Shown here one piece after another: positions 53,017-61,168 of a stretch of DNA of 64,000 nt. Made by a program: the position numbers and the translations under genes. The stretch is from Vreelandella sedimenti. GTDB taxonomy: Bacteria; Pseudomonadota; Gammaproteobacteria; Pseudomonadales; Halomonadaceae. Position 1 is the first letter of the stretch, and every line of letters begins with the position of its first letter. The stretch lies in assembly GCF_013416325.1 (NCBI RefSeq), contig NZ_JACCGK010000005.1:186001-250000 (forward strand). The letters are read 5' to 3'. The notes beneath the pieces were generated by a model. The model was not told where the DNA came from. It did no database searches and worked only from the letters and a program-made list of their open reading frames with translations.

Positions 53017-54563
53017 GAGTCACGCTTGTTGCTGGTGAGTGTTGGAACACGACTAAGTTGATCCGGATTTTTTAGCCAGACCCAAAGCGAACCGGTTGCC
53101 ATCAGCACAATGAAAAGTGCAGGAAGTCCGCCCAGGTTTGACAGCATCTTGACGCCATCAATGCCCACAAAACTCACCATCACCCAGGCGACGATACCGA
53201 CAATCACCCCCCAGGTTACTTTCATGGTAATACCTGCATTGAGGTCTGAATCAGCTGTCAGCCCACGGGTGCAGAGATTGCCAATGGCATCGGTTTGAGA
53301 GTCGGCAGCTGTCACATAAGAGATATACGCAATGAACAGCAGTACTGGTATCCATAGCCCTGAAAGGGGTAGCTGCTGGAACAGCTCATAAAGAACGTTT
53401 TCCACCCCGCGGTCATTGAGAATGGTGTAAAGATCGACCCCGGTGTGGGCTTGATAGTAAAGCGCAGTTCCAGAAAAGATTAGAATCCAGACGCTGGCGA
53501 ATAGCGCGGGGTAGAGTAGGTTGACGCGAAGAAACTCTCGCACGGTGTAGCCGCAGGATATCTTGCCGAGAAACAGGGCGGCAACGGGGGCCCAGGAGAA
53601 CCAAACGGCCCAATAAAATATCGACCACCATTGTGGCCACTGATCTTCCCCCGCGGTGCCGGTAAACAGACTCTTAGTGAAAAAGTTATCGATAAACACG
53701 CCAAACGACTCTACCCCGAGAGCCAGGCTGAAAATGGTGGGGCCTGCGATGAAAGCGAACACACCCAAAATAAGCAGCAGGGCAGCATTAAGTGATGAAA
53801 ATCGAGCAATGCCTTTTTGCAGCCCGCTGGCTGCGGAAAGAACGAACGTGGTCACGATAATGGCAACGATAACACCGAGCCGTAGAGGGCTGGTTTCGCC
53901 ACCCATGTATTGGCCTACGCCACCCGCAAGCGTCAGGGCGCCGGTGCCGAGCGAAGAAGCCATGCCGGCTACCAGGGCGTAGAGAGAAACCGCATCAATA
54001 AGTCCTGCAAAGCGTCTGATTTCTGGGCCGAAAAGCGGCTCTAACATGCTGGAAATAGAGAAGCGAAGACGCAGGTTGTAAAACGCTAGGGCAAAGATCA
54101 GTGCAGGTACGGCATAAATAGCGTAAGGCGTGAACGTCCAGTGTAAAAACACGGTCGACATCGCAAACACCATGGCATCGCTTGAACCAGCTTCCAGCCC
54201 ACTTGAGCTGGGAGGGCTCATGAAATGATAAAGCGGTTCGGCGGTGGTCCAAAATAGAACGCCGACGGCCAAGGTGGTGCAAAGGGTGATCGAGAACCAA
54301 CGTAAAGGTGATAAAAGAGGCTTTGCGGAAGAACCCCCAATGCGAACATGGCCGATTGGAGAGAAATAAACGATAACCGCAATAACGAGAAGGTAAAGGC
54401 TACCTAGACTGAACAGCCATGAAAAATTATTCAGGATTGCTTCATTTAGTCCACTCGCAACGGCTAGAAAGGCCTCTAAATTGATATAGCTGGCAATGAC
54501 TGCAGCAAATAGAACAAGAAATGTTGGCCAGAAGACCAACGGTCGCAGCGATTTCATCGGCAT
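53013..54563 (-). CDS. BCCT-family (betaine/carnitine/choline) transporter
   Basis: A 516-residue carrier with 12 membrane segments. Family signs: VLFWTTAEPLYHFMSPP (the GxaEP segment) and the Trp-rich WSIFYWAVWFSWAPVAALFLGKIS followed by GYTVREFL. The SFVGIDGVKMLSNLGGLPALF end is typical. BCCT proteins import glycine betaine, choline or carnitine with Na+ or H+. The substrate is undetermined; coupling to the CocE-type hydrolase suggests a betaine-like ester or amide rather than an osmolyte. First gene of the unit; the ATG at 54557 is a possible alternative start. Confidence 0.9.
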   Translation of the reverse strand: MPMKSLRPLVFWPTFLVLFAAVIASYINLEAFLAVASGLNEAILNNFSWLFSLGSLYLLVIAVIVYFSPIGHVRIGGSSAKPLLSPLRWFSITLCTTLAVGVLFWTTAEPLYHFMSPPSSSGLEAGSSDAMVFAMSTVFLHWTFTPYAIYAVPALIFALAFYNLRLRFSISSMLEPLFGPEIRRFAGLIDAVSLYALVAGMASSLGTGALTLAGGVGQYMGGETSPLRLGVIVAIIVTTFVLSAASGLQKGIARFSSLNAALLLILGVFAFIAGPTIFSLALGVESFGVFIDNFFTKSLFTGTAGEDQWPQWWSIFYWAVWFSWAPVAALFLGKISCGYTVREFLRVNLLYPALFASVWILIFSGTALYYQAHTGVDLYTILNDRGVENVLYELFQQLPLSGLWIPVLLFIAYISYVTAADSQTDAIGNLCTRGLTADSDLNAGITMKVTWGVIVGIVAWVMVSFVGIDGVKMLSNLGGLPALFIVLMATGSLWVWLKNPDQLSRVPTLTSNKRDS

Positions 54564-54881
54564 ACCGTTTTCCCTTTATCGTTATTGCTATGCATGAATT
54601 TCATGGCATAACAACCTAACGCCATTCCAATCCTGACATAAAGCGAAGACTCGGAATGGGGGTATGCGCTGAATGCATGAGCCGCCGATAGATTAGCCAG
54701 CCATTAAAGACAGCAAACGCTTGGAGTTAAAATCTAAAATATGCGCGATCGGGAAGCCAGGGTTTGAGGCGACTTAAATCCGGTGGAGATAAAGGAGTGT
54801 ATAGGAGATAGAAGGGGGGGGGAGTGAGAGTAGCGAAAAACTGAAGATACTATGATGATGCGGACTTGCCCATGTAAGTCA
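54564..54881. other. 318-bp gap between BCCT gene and tRNA array with G9 tract
   Basis: No gene is visible. It contains the BCCT promoter region on the minus strand, the 3' flank of the tRNA array, and a run of nine G at 54814-54822 within purine-rich sequence. No strong terminator for the tRNA transcript was recognised. Confidence 0.5.
54593..54605. promoter_or_regulatory. Inverted repeat upstream of BCCT gene
   Basis: CATGAA-T-TTCATG, 6-1-6, 30 bp before the BCCT start; a possible binding site for the LysR regulator of this unit or another dimeric repressor. Confidence 0.35.
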
Positions 54882-54968
54882 TGGTGCCCAGGAGAGGACT
54901 TGAACCTCCACGTCCATACGGACACTAGCACCTGAAGCTAGCGCGTCTACCAATTCCGCCACCTGGGC
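54882..54968 (-). tRNA. tRNA-Leu (anticodon CAG), copy nearest BCCT
   Basis: An 87-nt class II tRNA read from 54968 down. The anticodon loop TTCAGGT sits on the stem CTAGC/GCTAG; the variable arm is GTCC-GTAT-GGAC; the T arm contains GGTTCAAGTCC. The acceptor stem is GCCCAGG/CCTGGGC with discriminator A and an encoded CCA (54882-54884). Third in transcription order of a tandem array. Confidence 0.95.
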
Positions 54969-55013
54969 GCATCATCTAACGCTTGGATTAACTGCTTACC
55001 GTTTGTGTTCGTA

Positions 55014-55100
55014 TGGTGCCCAGGAGAGGACTTGAACCTCCACGTCCATACAGACACTAGCACCTGAAGCTAGCGCGTCTACCAATTCCGCCACCTGGGC
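55014..55100 (-). tRNA. tRNA-Leu (anticodon CAG), middle copy
   Basis: An 87-nt copy identical to the first listed except in the variable arm, where GTCT pairs with GGAC through a G-U pair. CCA is encoded (55014-55016). Separated by 45 bp from the copy at 54882 and 79 bp from the copy at 55180. Confidence 0.95.
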
Positions 55101-55179
55101 GAACACAAACCTTGCCTTACTTGTTACCACCTGCCTTAGCACCGTCCTGCTTATACAAATAAATAGCATAAAAGCAGCT

Positions 55180-55266
55180 TGGTGCCCAGAAGAGGACTTG
55201 AACCTCCACGTCCATACGGACACTAGCACCTGAAGCTAGCGCGTCTACCAATTCCGCCATCTGGGC
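55180..55266 (-). tRNA. tRNA-Leu (anticodon CAG), first transcribed copy
   Basis: An 87-nt copy with acceptor stem GCCCAGA/TCTGGGC: the seventh base pair is A-U in place of G-C in the other copies, a compensated double change. CCA is encoded at 55180-55182. A near-consensus promoter lies 11 bp upstream (55278-55305). Confidence 0.95.
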
Positions 55267-55277
55267 AAGTGGCGCGT

Positions 55278-55305
55278 ATAATACCGGGGTGATGGTTAAA
55301 TGCAA
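55278..55305 (-). promoter_or_regulatory. Strong promoter of tRNA-Leu array
   Basis: Minus strand: -35 TTGCAT (55305-55300), a 16-bp spacer, -10 TATTAT (55283-55278), then the GC-rich discriminator ACGCGCC before the first tRNA base at 55266. GC-rich discriminators are typical of stable-RNA promoters under stringent control. Confidence 0.8.
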
Positions 55306-55358
55306 GACCCCTTATGCGCTTTTTATAAAGCAAATTGTATAAACAACGCCTAAGACGG

Positions 55359-55387
55359 TTGGGTGATTGAACGTGCAGCGCTATACT
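55359..55387 (+). promoter_or_regulatory. Candidate promoter of rnr
   Basis: -35 TTGGGT (55359-55364), a 17-bp spacer and -10 TATACT (55382-55387), about 120 nt before the chosen rnr start. Confidence 0.55.
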
Positions 55388-55515
55388 GCGCCTATGACTA
55401 AACAAAACCCTATTCATTTCAGCCTATCAAGTGTTGAAATATCCAGCTCGCAACGCAACGCGTTTGCGCCTTTTTTATGCCTCTCGCAAATGACGCCATC
55501 AAGGATGTTGATCGC

Positions 55516-57936
55516 ATGAAGTATTGGACGTTAAGTGATGATCCGCACGCCGAGCGCGAGGCGCATAAATATGGCAACCCAGCACCAAGCAGGGAGTATT
55601 TGCTTGCAGCCTTAGAAAGCTATGGCAAGCCGATCACTCACGAAAATATGAGCCGCATGCTGGGGCTGGAAGACGAAGAACTTATAGAAGCCGTCAGGCG
55701 CCGCTTGGCGGCGATGGAACGCGATGGTCAGGTACTGCGTGACCGTCGTGGCGCCTATGCGCTGATCGACAAACTCGATCTCATCAAAGGTAAAGTCCTT
55801 GGTCATCGAGACGGATTTGGTTTTTTACTCCGCGATGATGGCAAAAAGCCAGACTTGGTATTGCCCCCGCGCCAAATGCGCCGCGTTTTTCACGGTGACC
55901 ACGTGCTTGCACGCATTAGCGGCCGCGATCGCCGCGGTCGTGATGAGGCGACCATTGCCGATGTGATTGCACGCAACACGCAAACTATCGTCGGCGTTTA
56001 CCGTAGCAACACTCCTGAGTTTGGCATTCTGATACCGGAAAATCCGCGTATTACTCAGGAGGTGATTATTCCTCATAGCGCCTGCGGTGGCGCTAAAGAT
56101 GGTCAAGTGATCTCGGCCAAAATCGTTCAGCAGCCGGCCACCCGAGTGCAGCCGGTGGGTGAAGTGATCGAAGTGCTGGGCGAGCGTATGGACCCCGGTA
56201 TGGAAATTGATATTGCGATTCGCAGTTACGATATTCCCGCAGAATTTCCGCCTGAAGTGCTTGATCAGATCGCTGGCATCTCAGCGGAAGTGCTGGAAGA
56301 GGATAAGCAGCACCGCGTTGATCTGCGCGATGTGCCGCTGGTCACTATCGATGACGAGTCTGCCAAAGACTTCGATGATGCTGTGTGTGCCTGGAAAACC
56401 AAGTCTGGCAGTTGGAAACTGCTCGTCGCCATCGCGGACGTTTCCCACTATGTACGCCCAGGCACGCCGTTGGACGACGAGGGTCGCACCCGGGGCAACT
56501 CGGTCTACTTCCCTGGCCAAGTGGTTCCCATGCTACCGGAACTGCTGTCCAACGGGCTCTGTTCGCTGAATCCCCACGTGGATCGCCTGGTGCTGGTGTG
56601 CGAGATGAATATTTCGCAAACCGGTGCGATTAGCCGCTACCGCTTCTACGAAGCCGTCATGAATTCCCATGCTCGCCTGACCTATAACAAGGTGGCCGCG
56701 ATTCTCGACGAGAAGAGCGAAGAGGGGGAGGCGCTAAGGGCAGAGCACAGCGAGCTAGTTAAGCCGCTGAAAAACCTGGAAGAGCTTTATTACTTGTTGC
56801 GCGAAGCGCGTGCCGAGCGTGGTGCGATCGATTTTGATACTACTGAAACGGCGATCATCTTCAATGATGAGCGAAAAATCGAAAAAATCGTTCCACGTAG
56901 CCGTAACAATGCGCATAAGTTAATTGAAGAGTGCATGCTGGCGGCCAATGTGGCGACTGCGCGCTTCCTGGATAAGCATGATTTGCCAGCGCTTTACCGT
57001 ATCCATGAGCGGCCGACGCCGGAAAGGCTTGATAAGCTGCGTCTGTTCTTGAATGAGTTAGGCTTGGCTGTCGGCGGCGGTGATATGCCCACCCCGCAGG
57101 ACTACCAGGCGCTGCGTGAAACGATTGCCGACCGTCCTGACTTCGATATCATTCAGACGGTCATGCTGCGCTCGATGAATCAGGCGGTCTACTCACCGCA
57201 AAACGAAGGCCATTTTGGCTTGGCCTACCAAGCCTACGCCCACTTTACCTCGCCGATTCGCCGCTATCCCGACCTGCTGGTACACCGTGCTATTCGTTCG
57301 GTGATCCGCGGTCCGCGCCAGACCAACACGGTGTTGCGCGTAGAAGGTGCGCCGGTTGAGCCGCCCAGCAAGTGGTGCCCGTATACCTTTGAGCAGATGC
57401 TTGAACTGGGTGAACACTGCTCAATGACTGAACGCCGTGCCGATGAGGCCACTCGTGATGTAGAGAGCTGGCTGAAGTGCGAGTTTATGTCCGACAAGCT
57501 CGGCGAGACGTTCGAAGGTACCATCGCCTCCGTCACTCAGTTCGGTCTGTTTGTGCGTCTGGATGAGTTCTACGTGGAAGGCTTGGTTCACGTGACGTCG
57601 CTGCCGTCGGATTACTACCACTACGAAGCTGAGAAGCATCGTCTTAAAGGTGAGCGCACCGGCACGACCTACCGCTTGGGCGATGGTCTTACCGTCCAAG
57701 TGGCGCGTGTCGATATGGACGATCGTAAGATTGACTTTGGACTGGGTGATGAAAAGCCGCGCCCACGCCGCCAGCCGCGTAAGAGCCGCGGCGGGGAAGA
57801 GGGCGCTGGAGGTGCTAAAGGTGGTGGTGCTAAGGCGTCTGGTAACAAACCATCCAATAGCGAAAAGCCTGCTACGCGTCGCGGCCCACGCCGTACGCGA
57901 AATGGCCCACGCAAACCATCACCGAATAAGGGCTGA
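55516..57936 (+). CDS. rnr: Ribonuclease R
   Basis: An 806-residue 3'-5' exoribonuclease degrading structured RNA. In order: an N-terminal HTH region (NPAPSREYLLAALESYGKPIT), cold-shock domains (GKVLGHRDGFGFLL...), the catalytic RNB domain (about 250-580) with VTIDDESAKDFDDAVCAW carrying the Mg2+ Asp residues, an S1 domain (GETFEGTIASVTQFGLFVRL), and a Lys/Arg-rich tail. The start at 55516 (MKYWTLSDDPHAEREAHKYG) is preferred as AAGGA lies ten bases upstream; an ATG at 55477 without a binding site is the alternative. rlmB follows after 2 bp, the conserved rnr-rlmB pair. Confidence 0.95.
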   Translation: MKYWTLSDDPHAEREAHKYGNPAPSREYLLAALESYGKPITHENMSRMLGLEDEELIEAVRRRLAAMERDGQVLRDRRGAYALIDKLDLIKGKVLGHRDGFGFLLRDDGKKPDLVLPPRQMRRVFHGDHVLARISGRDRRGRDEATIADVIARNTQTIVGVYRSNTPEFGILIPENPRITQEVIIPHSACGGAKDGQVISAKIVQQPATRVQPVGEVIEVLGERMDPGMEIDIAIRSYDIPAEFPPEVLDQIAGISAEVLEEDKQHRVDLRDVPLVTIDDESAKDFDDAVCAWKTKSGSWKLLVAIADVSHYVRPGTPLDDEGRTRGNSVYFPGQVVPMLPELLSNGLCSLNPHVDRLVLVCEMNISQTGAISRYRFYEAVMNSHARLTYNKVAAILDEKSEEGEALRAEHSELVKPLKNLEELYYLLREARAERGAIDFDTTETAIIFNDERKIEKIVPRSRNNAHKLIEECMLAANVATARFLDKHDLPALYRIHERPTPERLDKLRLFLNELGLAVGGGDMPTPQDYQALRETIADRPDFDIIQTVMLRSMNQAVYSPQNEGHFGLAYQAYAHFTSPIRRYPDLLVHRAIRSVIRGPRQTNTVLRVEGAPVEPPSKWCPYTFEQMLELGEHCSMTERRADEATRDVESWLKCEFMSDKLGETFEGTIASVTQFGLFVRLDEFYVEGLVHVTSLPSDYYHYEAEKHRLKGERTGTTYRLGDGLTVQVARVDMDDRKIDFGLGDEKPRPRRQPRKSRGGEEGAGGAKGGGAKASGNKPSNSEKPATRRGPRRTRNGPRKPSPNKG

Positions 57937-57938
57937 GT

Positions 57939-58724
57939 ATGAAGTCGGCGTCTTCACGGCGGGGCCCCAAGACCCCTGATGGTTTAGATCAGGTATATGG
58001 CGTTCATGCATTGCAAAGCCTGTTAGACAGAGGCGAAGCGCCCCGAGAGCTTTGGGTGCAGCAGGGGGCAGGGAGCCGCTTAAAAGAGCTGATCGCCCAG
58101 GCCCAGACGCATGGCGCTCGAGTAAAAGAGCAGCCGCGAGATTTGCTTGATCAGCTAACCCAGGGTGCGGCTCATCAGGGAGTGGTGGCGTTTTGTCCGC
58201 CGTTAACTCCTGAAGGTGAAGAGTCGCTCTGGCTTAAGCTGCGCGCCTGGCCCTCTTCTACACCACCGCTGTTGCTGATTTTGGATGGCGTGACGGATGT
58301 ACATAACTTTGGTGCTTGCCTGCGTAGCGCGGATGCCGCCGGTGCCCACGGCGTGATTGTGGCAAAAGATAAAGCTGCACCGCTCAATGCAACGGTGCGT
58401 AAAGTCGCTTGTGGCGCCGCCGAGGTGGTGCCGGTTTATCAAGTGACTAACCTGGCGCGGACCTTGGCCAAGCTAAAAGATGCCGGCGTCTGGATAACCG
58501 GCACGGCTGGCGAGGCTGAGGCCAGTGTCTTTGACATTGATATGACCGGCCCCACAGCGCTAGTGATGGGAGCGGAAGGCAAGGGCATGCGGCGTTTAAC
58601 TCGCGAAGCCTGCGATAATCTTGCCAAGCTTCCTATGGCGGGGGAGGTCTCTAGCCTTAATGTCTCGGTGGCCACTGGAATTTGCCTGTTCGAGGCTGTC
58701 CGTCAGCGCCAGCTTGCAAGTTAA
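57939..58724 (+). CDS. rlmB: 23S rRNA (guanosine-2251-2'-O)-methyltransferase RlmB
   Basis: A 261-residue SPOUT methyltransferase that methylates G2251 in the P-loop of 23S rRNA. An N-terminal substrate-binding domain (VYGVHALQSLLDRGEAPRELW) is followed by the trefoil-knot catalytic part: LDGVTDVHNFGACLRSADAAG, TALVMGAEGKGMRRLT and VSSLNVSVATGICLFEA. It starts two bases after rnr, so both are one transcript. Its N-terminus is about 15 residues longer than the E. coli protein. Confidence 0.95.
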   Translation: MKSASSRRGPKTPDGLDQVYGVHALQSLLDRGEAPRELWVQQGAGSRLKELIAQAQTHGARVKEQPRDLLDQLTQGAAHQGVVAFCPPLTPEGEESLWLKLRAWPSSTPPLLLILDGVTDVHNFGACLRSADAAGAHGVIVAKDKAAPLNATVRKVACGAAEVVPVYQVTNLARTLAKLKDAGVWITGTAGEAEASVFDIDMTGPTALVMGAEGKGMRRLTREACDNLAKLPMAGEVSSLNVSVATGICLFEAVRQRQLAS

Positions 58725-58749
58725 CCGCCGTGCTACTAAGATACACGCG

Positions 58750-58769
58750 CCCGTTTGTCTGCAAGCGGG
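58750..58769 (+). terminator. Hairpin after rlmB
   Basis: An 8-bp stem CCCGTTTG/CAAGCGGG (one G-U pair) with a 4-nt loop, 25 bp after the rlmB stop. No T tract, so it may be a partial or processing site between rlmB and rpsF. Confidence 0.45.
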
Positions 58770-58832
58770 TGTTAGCTGTCGTTGAAGTATTAGCTTTTGC
58801 TGAAATGAAAAGTTCTGTTTGATGCCCCTGTG

Positions 58833-58857
58833 GCCGCCTAGCGCGGTGGCGGAGCAC
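58833..58857 (+). promoter_or_regulatory. Hairpin in rpsF leader, possible S6:S18 autoregulatory site
   Basis: GCCGCC-TAGCGC-GGTGGC forms a 6-bp stem (one G-U pair), extended by GTG/CAC beyond a 3' bulge GGAG. Leaders of rpsF in many bacteria carry an S6:S18-binding hairpin with a bulge; the match here is only in position and general shape. Confidence 0.3.
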
Positions 58858-58943
58858 TTCAGTTAACTCCTTGCTTCCCTGTCGTCGTTTATTGCGTTAA
58901 GCAATGGCACACAAAGGAAGCTGTCAAACCGCAAGGAGATCCC

Positions 58944-59321
58944 ATGCGTCATTACGAAATCGTGTTTATGGTCCACCCGGATCAAAGCGAGCAGGTGCCG
59001 GCAATGGTCGAGCGCTACACCAGCATCGTTACCGAAAACAGCGGCACTGTGCATCGTCTAGAAGATTGGGGCCGTCGTCACTTGGCTTACCCGATCAACA
59101 AGATCCACAAAGCCCACTACGTGCTGATGAACGTTGAATGTAGCGGCGAGACCCTCGACGAGATCGAGAATATCTTCCGTTACAACGACGCCATTATCCG
59201 CAGCTTGGTTGTTCGCTGCAAAGAAGCTGTTACCGAAGCTTCCCCGATGATGAAACCGGCAGAAGAAAAACGTCCGCGTCGCGAAGAAAAACCGCGCGCT
59301 GAAGAAGAAGAAACTGCCTGA
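58944..59321 (+). CDS. rpsF: 30S ribosomal protein bS6
   Basis: A 125-residue ribosomal protein that binds 16S rRNA as a pair with S18. [19 protein letters not shown] opens it, followed by [25 protein letters not shown], which are S6 signatures. The C-terminal tail is Glu/Lys/Arg rich, as usual. AAGGAGATCCC precedes the ATG. First gene of rpsF-rpsR-(membrane protein)-rplI. Confidence 0.98.
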   Translation: MRHYEIVFMVHPDQSEQVPAMVERYTSIVTENSGTVHRLEDWGRRHLAYPINKIHKAHYVLMNVECSGETLDEIENIFRYNDAIIRSLVVRCKEAVTEASPMMKPAEEKRPRREEKPRAEEEETA

Positions 59322-59354
59322 TTTTATTCACTGCACGTTTTAAGGAGCTAGTCC

Positions 59355-59582
59355 ATGGCACGTTTTTTCCGTCGCCGTAAGTTTTGCCGCTTCACTGCTG
59401 AAGGCATCAAGCAGATCGATTACAAAGATCTGGACACGCTGAAGGCTTACATCACCGAAACCGGCAAGATCGTTCCAAGCCGTATTACCGGCACCAAAGC
59501 ACGCTATCAGCGTCAGTTGGCGACCGCTATCAAGCGTTCGCGTTATCTGGCACTGCTGCCCTACTCCGATAGCCACCAGTAA
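59355..59582 (+). CDS. rpsR: 30S ribosomal protein bS18
   Basis: A 75-residue protein with the invariant S18 core: [46 protein letters not shown] and [18 protein letters not shown] precedes the ATG at 59355. It follows rpsF by 33 bp. Confidence 0.98.
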   Translation: MARFFRRRKFCRFTAEGIKQIDYKDLDTLKAYITETGKIVPSRITGTKARYQRQLATAIKRSRYLALLPYSDSHQ

Positions 59583-59594
59583 GCGTTTAACGTG

Positions 59595-60446
59595 ATGCTG
59601 GCACTAGCCCGATGGCTAATGCGGGGCACGCCTTACGCTGCAGGCGGGGCGGCCTTAGCAACGCTAGTGCCTTGGCTGTTCTGGTTAGGTGCAGCCATAG
59701 CCGCATTGATGACGCTGCGCAGAGGCTTTGCCCCTGCGCTACCGGTCATCATCGCTGCAGCACTACCAGCCGGTTGGTGGTGGGCTCAGGGTGACGTGAT
59801 TCCGCTTGCCAGCTTACTGCTGGTTACGCTGATGGCCGTTATCCTGCGCGAGAGGATGCGTTGGGGGGAAACCTTGATTGTGGGGACGTTGGTCGCCGCT
59901 GTCATGGTTCAACTCGGCATCTTCAGTCCGCCAGGTGGCACTGAGCTAATGCTTGAGCAGTTGCGAGAAGGTTCAGAAGAAGTGGATCGGATGCTCACGG
60001 AATTTGCCAATCAAGGCTACGATACTCAAACCATTGCCGCACTGGTGGTGGGTGGAGTAACCGGCCTTGTGGTGCTGTTGGCAGCCATAGTGTGCTTGGC
60101 TCTTGCACGGAGTTGGCAAGCTGGGTTGTACAATCCAGGTGGCTTTCGTGAAGAGTTTCACGCACTGCGCTTGACCCCTAAAGAGCTGGCCGTGCTGGTC
60201 GTCATTGGGGTGATAGGTATGCTGCTAGGCGCTCATGCGCTGGCGATGCTTGGTTGGATTCCGCTGTTGGTAGCTGGCGTTGCGTTAGTGCACGGGTTTA
60301 TTGGAATAAAGGGGATGAACGGGCTGTGGCTGGTAGCATTTTATGTGCTACTGATCACGACCTGGCCCACGATTCTCATTGTGCTGCTGTTGGGGCTGAT
60401 TGATACATTCGCGAACGTTCGCGCACGCCTTGCCCGCAGCAACTGA
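59595..60446 (+). CDS. Uncharacterised membrane protein between rpsR and rplI (DUF2232-like)
   Basis: A 283-residue protein with about eight membrane segments, e.g. LVPWLFWLGAAIAALMTL, VPLVAG-like and LLITTWPTILIVLLLGLI at the C-terminus. A YybS/DUF2232-type multi-helix protein occupies this slot between rpsR and rplI in many gammaproteobacteria. It has no known reaction. It begins 12 bp after rpsR, with a GTG (59592) directly before the ATG, and no clear Shine-Dalgarno, implying translational coupling to rpsR. rplI follows after 15 bp. Confidence 0.75.
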   Translation: MLALARWLMRGTPYAAGGAALATLVPWLFWLGAAIAALMTLRRGFAPALPVIIAAALPAGWWWAQGDVIPLASLLLVTLMAVILRERMRWGETLIVGTLVAAVMVQLGIFSPPGGTELMLEQLREGSEEVDRMLTEFANQGYDTQTIAALVVGGVTGLVVLLAAIVCLALARSWQAGLYNPGGFREEFHALRLTPKELAVLVVIGVIGMLLGAHALAMLGWIPLLVAGVALVHGFIGIKGMNGLWLVAFYVLLITTWPTILIVLLLGLIDTFANVRARLARSN

Positions 60447-60461
60447 CAAGAGGTTTACGAG

Positions 60462-60908
60462 ATGGAAGTCATTCTGCTCGACAACATTGGTAAGCTGGGC
60501 GGCCTGGGTGACAAGGTCACCGTGAAGCCTGGTTATGGTCGTAACTACTTGGTGCCTTACGGCTTAGCCGTACCGGCCACCAAAGACAACATCGAAGCGT
60601 TTGAGGCGCAGCGTGCTGAGCTCGAAGCGCAAGCCGCTGAGCGTAAGGCAGAAGCCGAAGCGCGCGCTGAGCAGCTAAACGACATCGAGCTGTCTTTGGT
60701 TTCCAAAGCAGGCGATGAAGGCAAGCTGTTTGGTTCTATTGGTCCGCGTGACCTGGCCGACGCGATTTCTTCTGCTGGCATCGATGTTGCCAAAAGTGAA
60801 GTCCGTATGCCGAATGGCCCGATTCGCCAAACCGGCGAATACGACATCGCCCTTCACTTGCACGCTGAAGTGGATGCCGTTGTACGCGTAGTGGTAGTTG
60901 CAGAGTAA
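60462..60908 (+). CDS. rplI: 50S ribosomal protein bL9
   Basis: A 148-residue two-domain protein. The N-terminal [22 protein letters not shown] and [16 protein letters not shown] are the L9 RNA-binding signature; a long Ala/Glu-rich helix joins it to the C-terminal domain with [20 protein letters not shown] lies before the ATG. Its stop lies in a 12-bp tandem duplication and three hairpins follow. Confidence 0.98.
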   Translation: MEVILLDNIGKLGGLGDKVTVKPGYGRNYLVPYGLAVPATKDNIEAFEAQRAELEAQAAERKAEAEARAEQLNDIELSLVSKAGDEGKLFGSIGPRDLADAISSAGIDVAKSEVRMPNGPIRQTGEYDIALHLHAEVDAVVRVVVVAE

Positions 60909-60925
60909 TTGAGAGAGTAATTAAG
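60902..60925 (+). repeat. 12-bp tandem duplication spanning rplI stop
   Basis: AGAGTAATTGAG (60902-60913) followed by AGAGTAATTAAG (60914-60925), 11 of 12 identical. The first unit contains the rplI stop codon TAA. Confidence 0.8.
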
Positions 60926-61004
60926 TTAGTAACGACGTAAAGTCGTTACTAACTGCAGCTAATACAGCTGCCTCAAAAGGCGCGGGGTTTCTCCCGCGCC
61001 TTTT
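60924..61004 (+). terminator. Triple hairpin ending in a strong terminator after rplI
   Basis: Three stems in a row: a 13-bp perfect stem (60924-60936 with 60942-60954), a 6-bp GCAGCT/AGCTGC stem (60955-60971), and a 12-bp AAAAGGCGCGGG stem (60975-60986 with 60993-61004) followed by GTTTTTC. The last is a canonical rho-independent terminator; the first two may add stability to the 3' end. Confidence 0.88.
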
Positions 61005-61095
61005 GTTTTTCTGGATATTCGCTATTTTTTTGGACGTTGCCAAAACTATCCAGCCCATCCCCCGCTGGGTATTTTAAGACAACGTCTTGATCATG

Positions 61096-61124
61096 TTGGT
61101 AGTCGCACCGCATGCGGCTAAGAT
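61096..61124 (+). promoter_or_regulatory. Candidate promoter of dnaB
   Basis: -35 TTGGTA (61096-61101), a 17-bp spacer and -10 TAAGAT (61119-61124), 45 bp before the dnaB start. Confidence 0.5.
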
Positions 61125-61168
61125 AAGTATCTTCACCGGCTACGCAGTAGTGTTTAAAGGAGCTCGCT

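Noticed and set aside
54734..55305. Three short frames over the tRNA array, each encoding the same ASGAS.. peptide
   Set aside because: They are translations of the tRNA-Leu sequences; the cloverleafs are complete.
55477..55515. Upstream ATG of RNase R
   Set aside because: No Shine-Dalgarno, and the extra 13 residues do not match family N-termini; the ATG at 55516 was preferred, though not proven.
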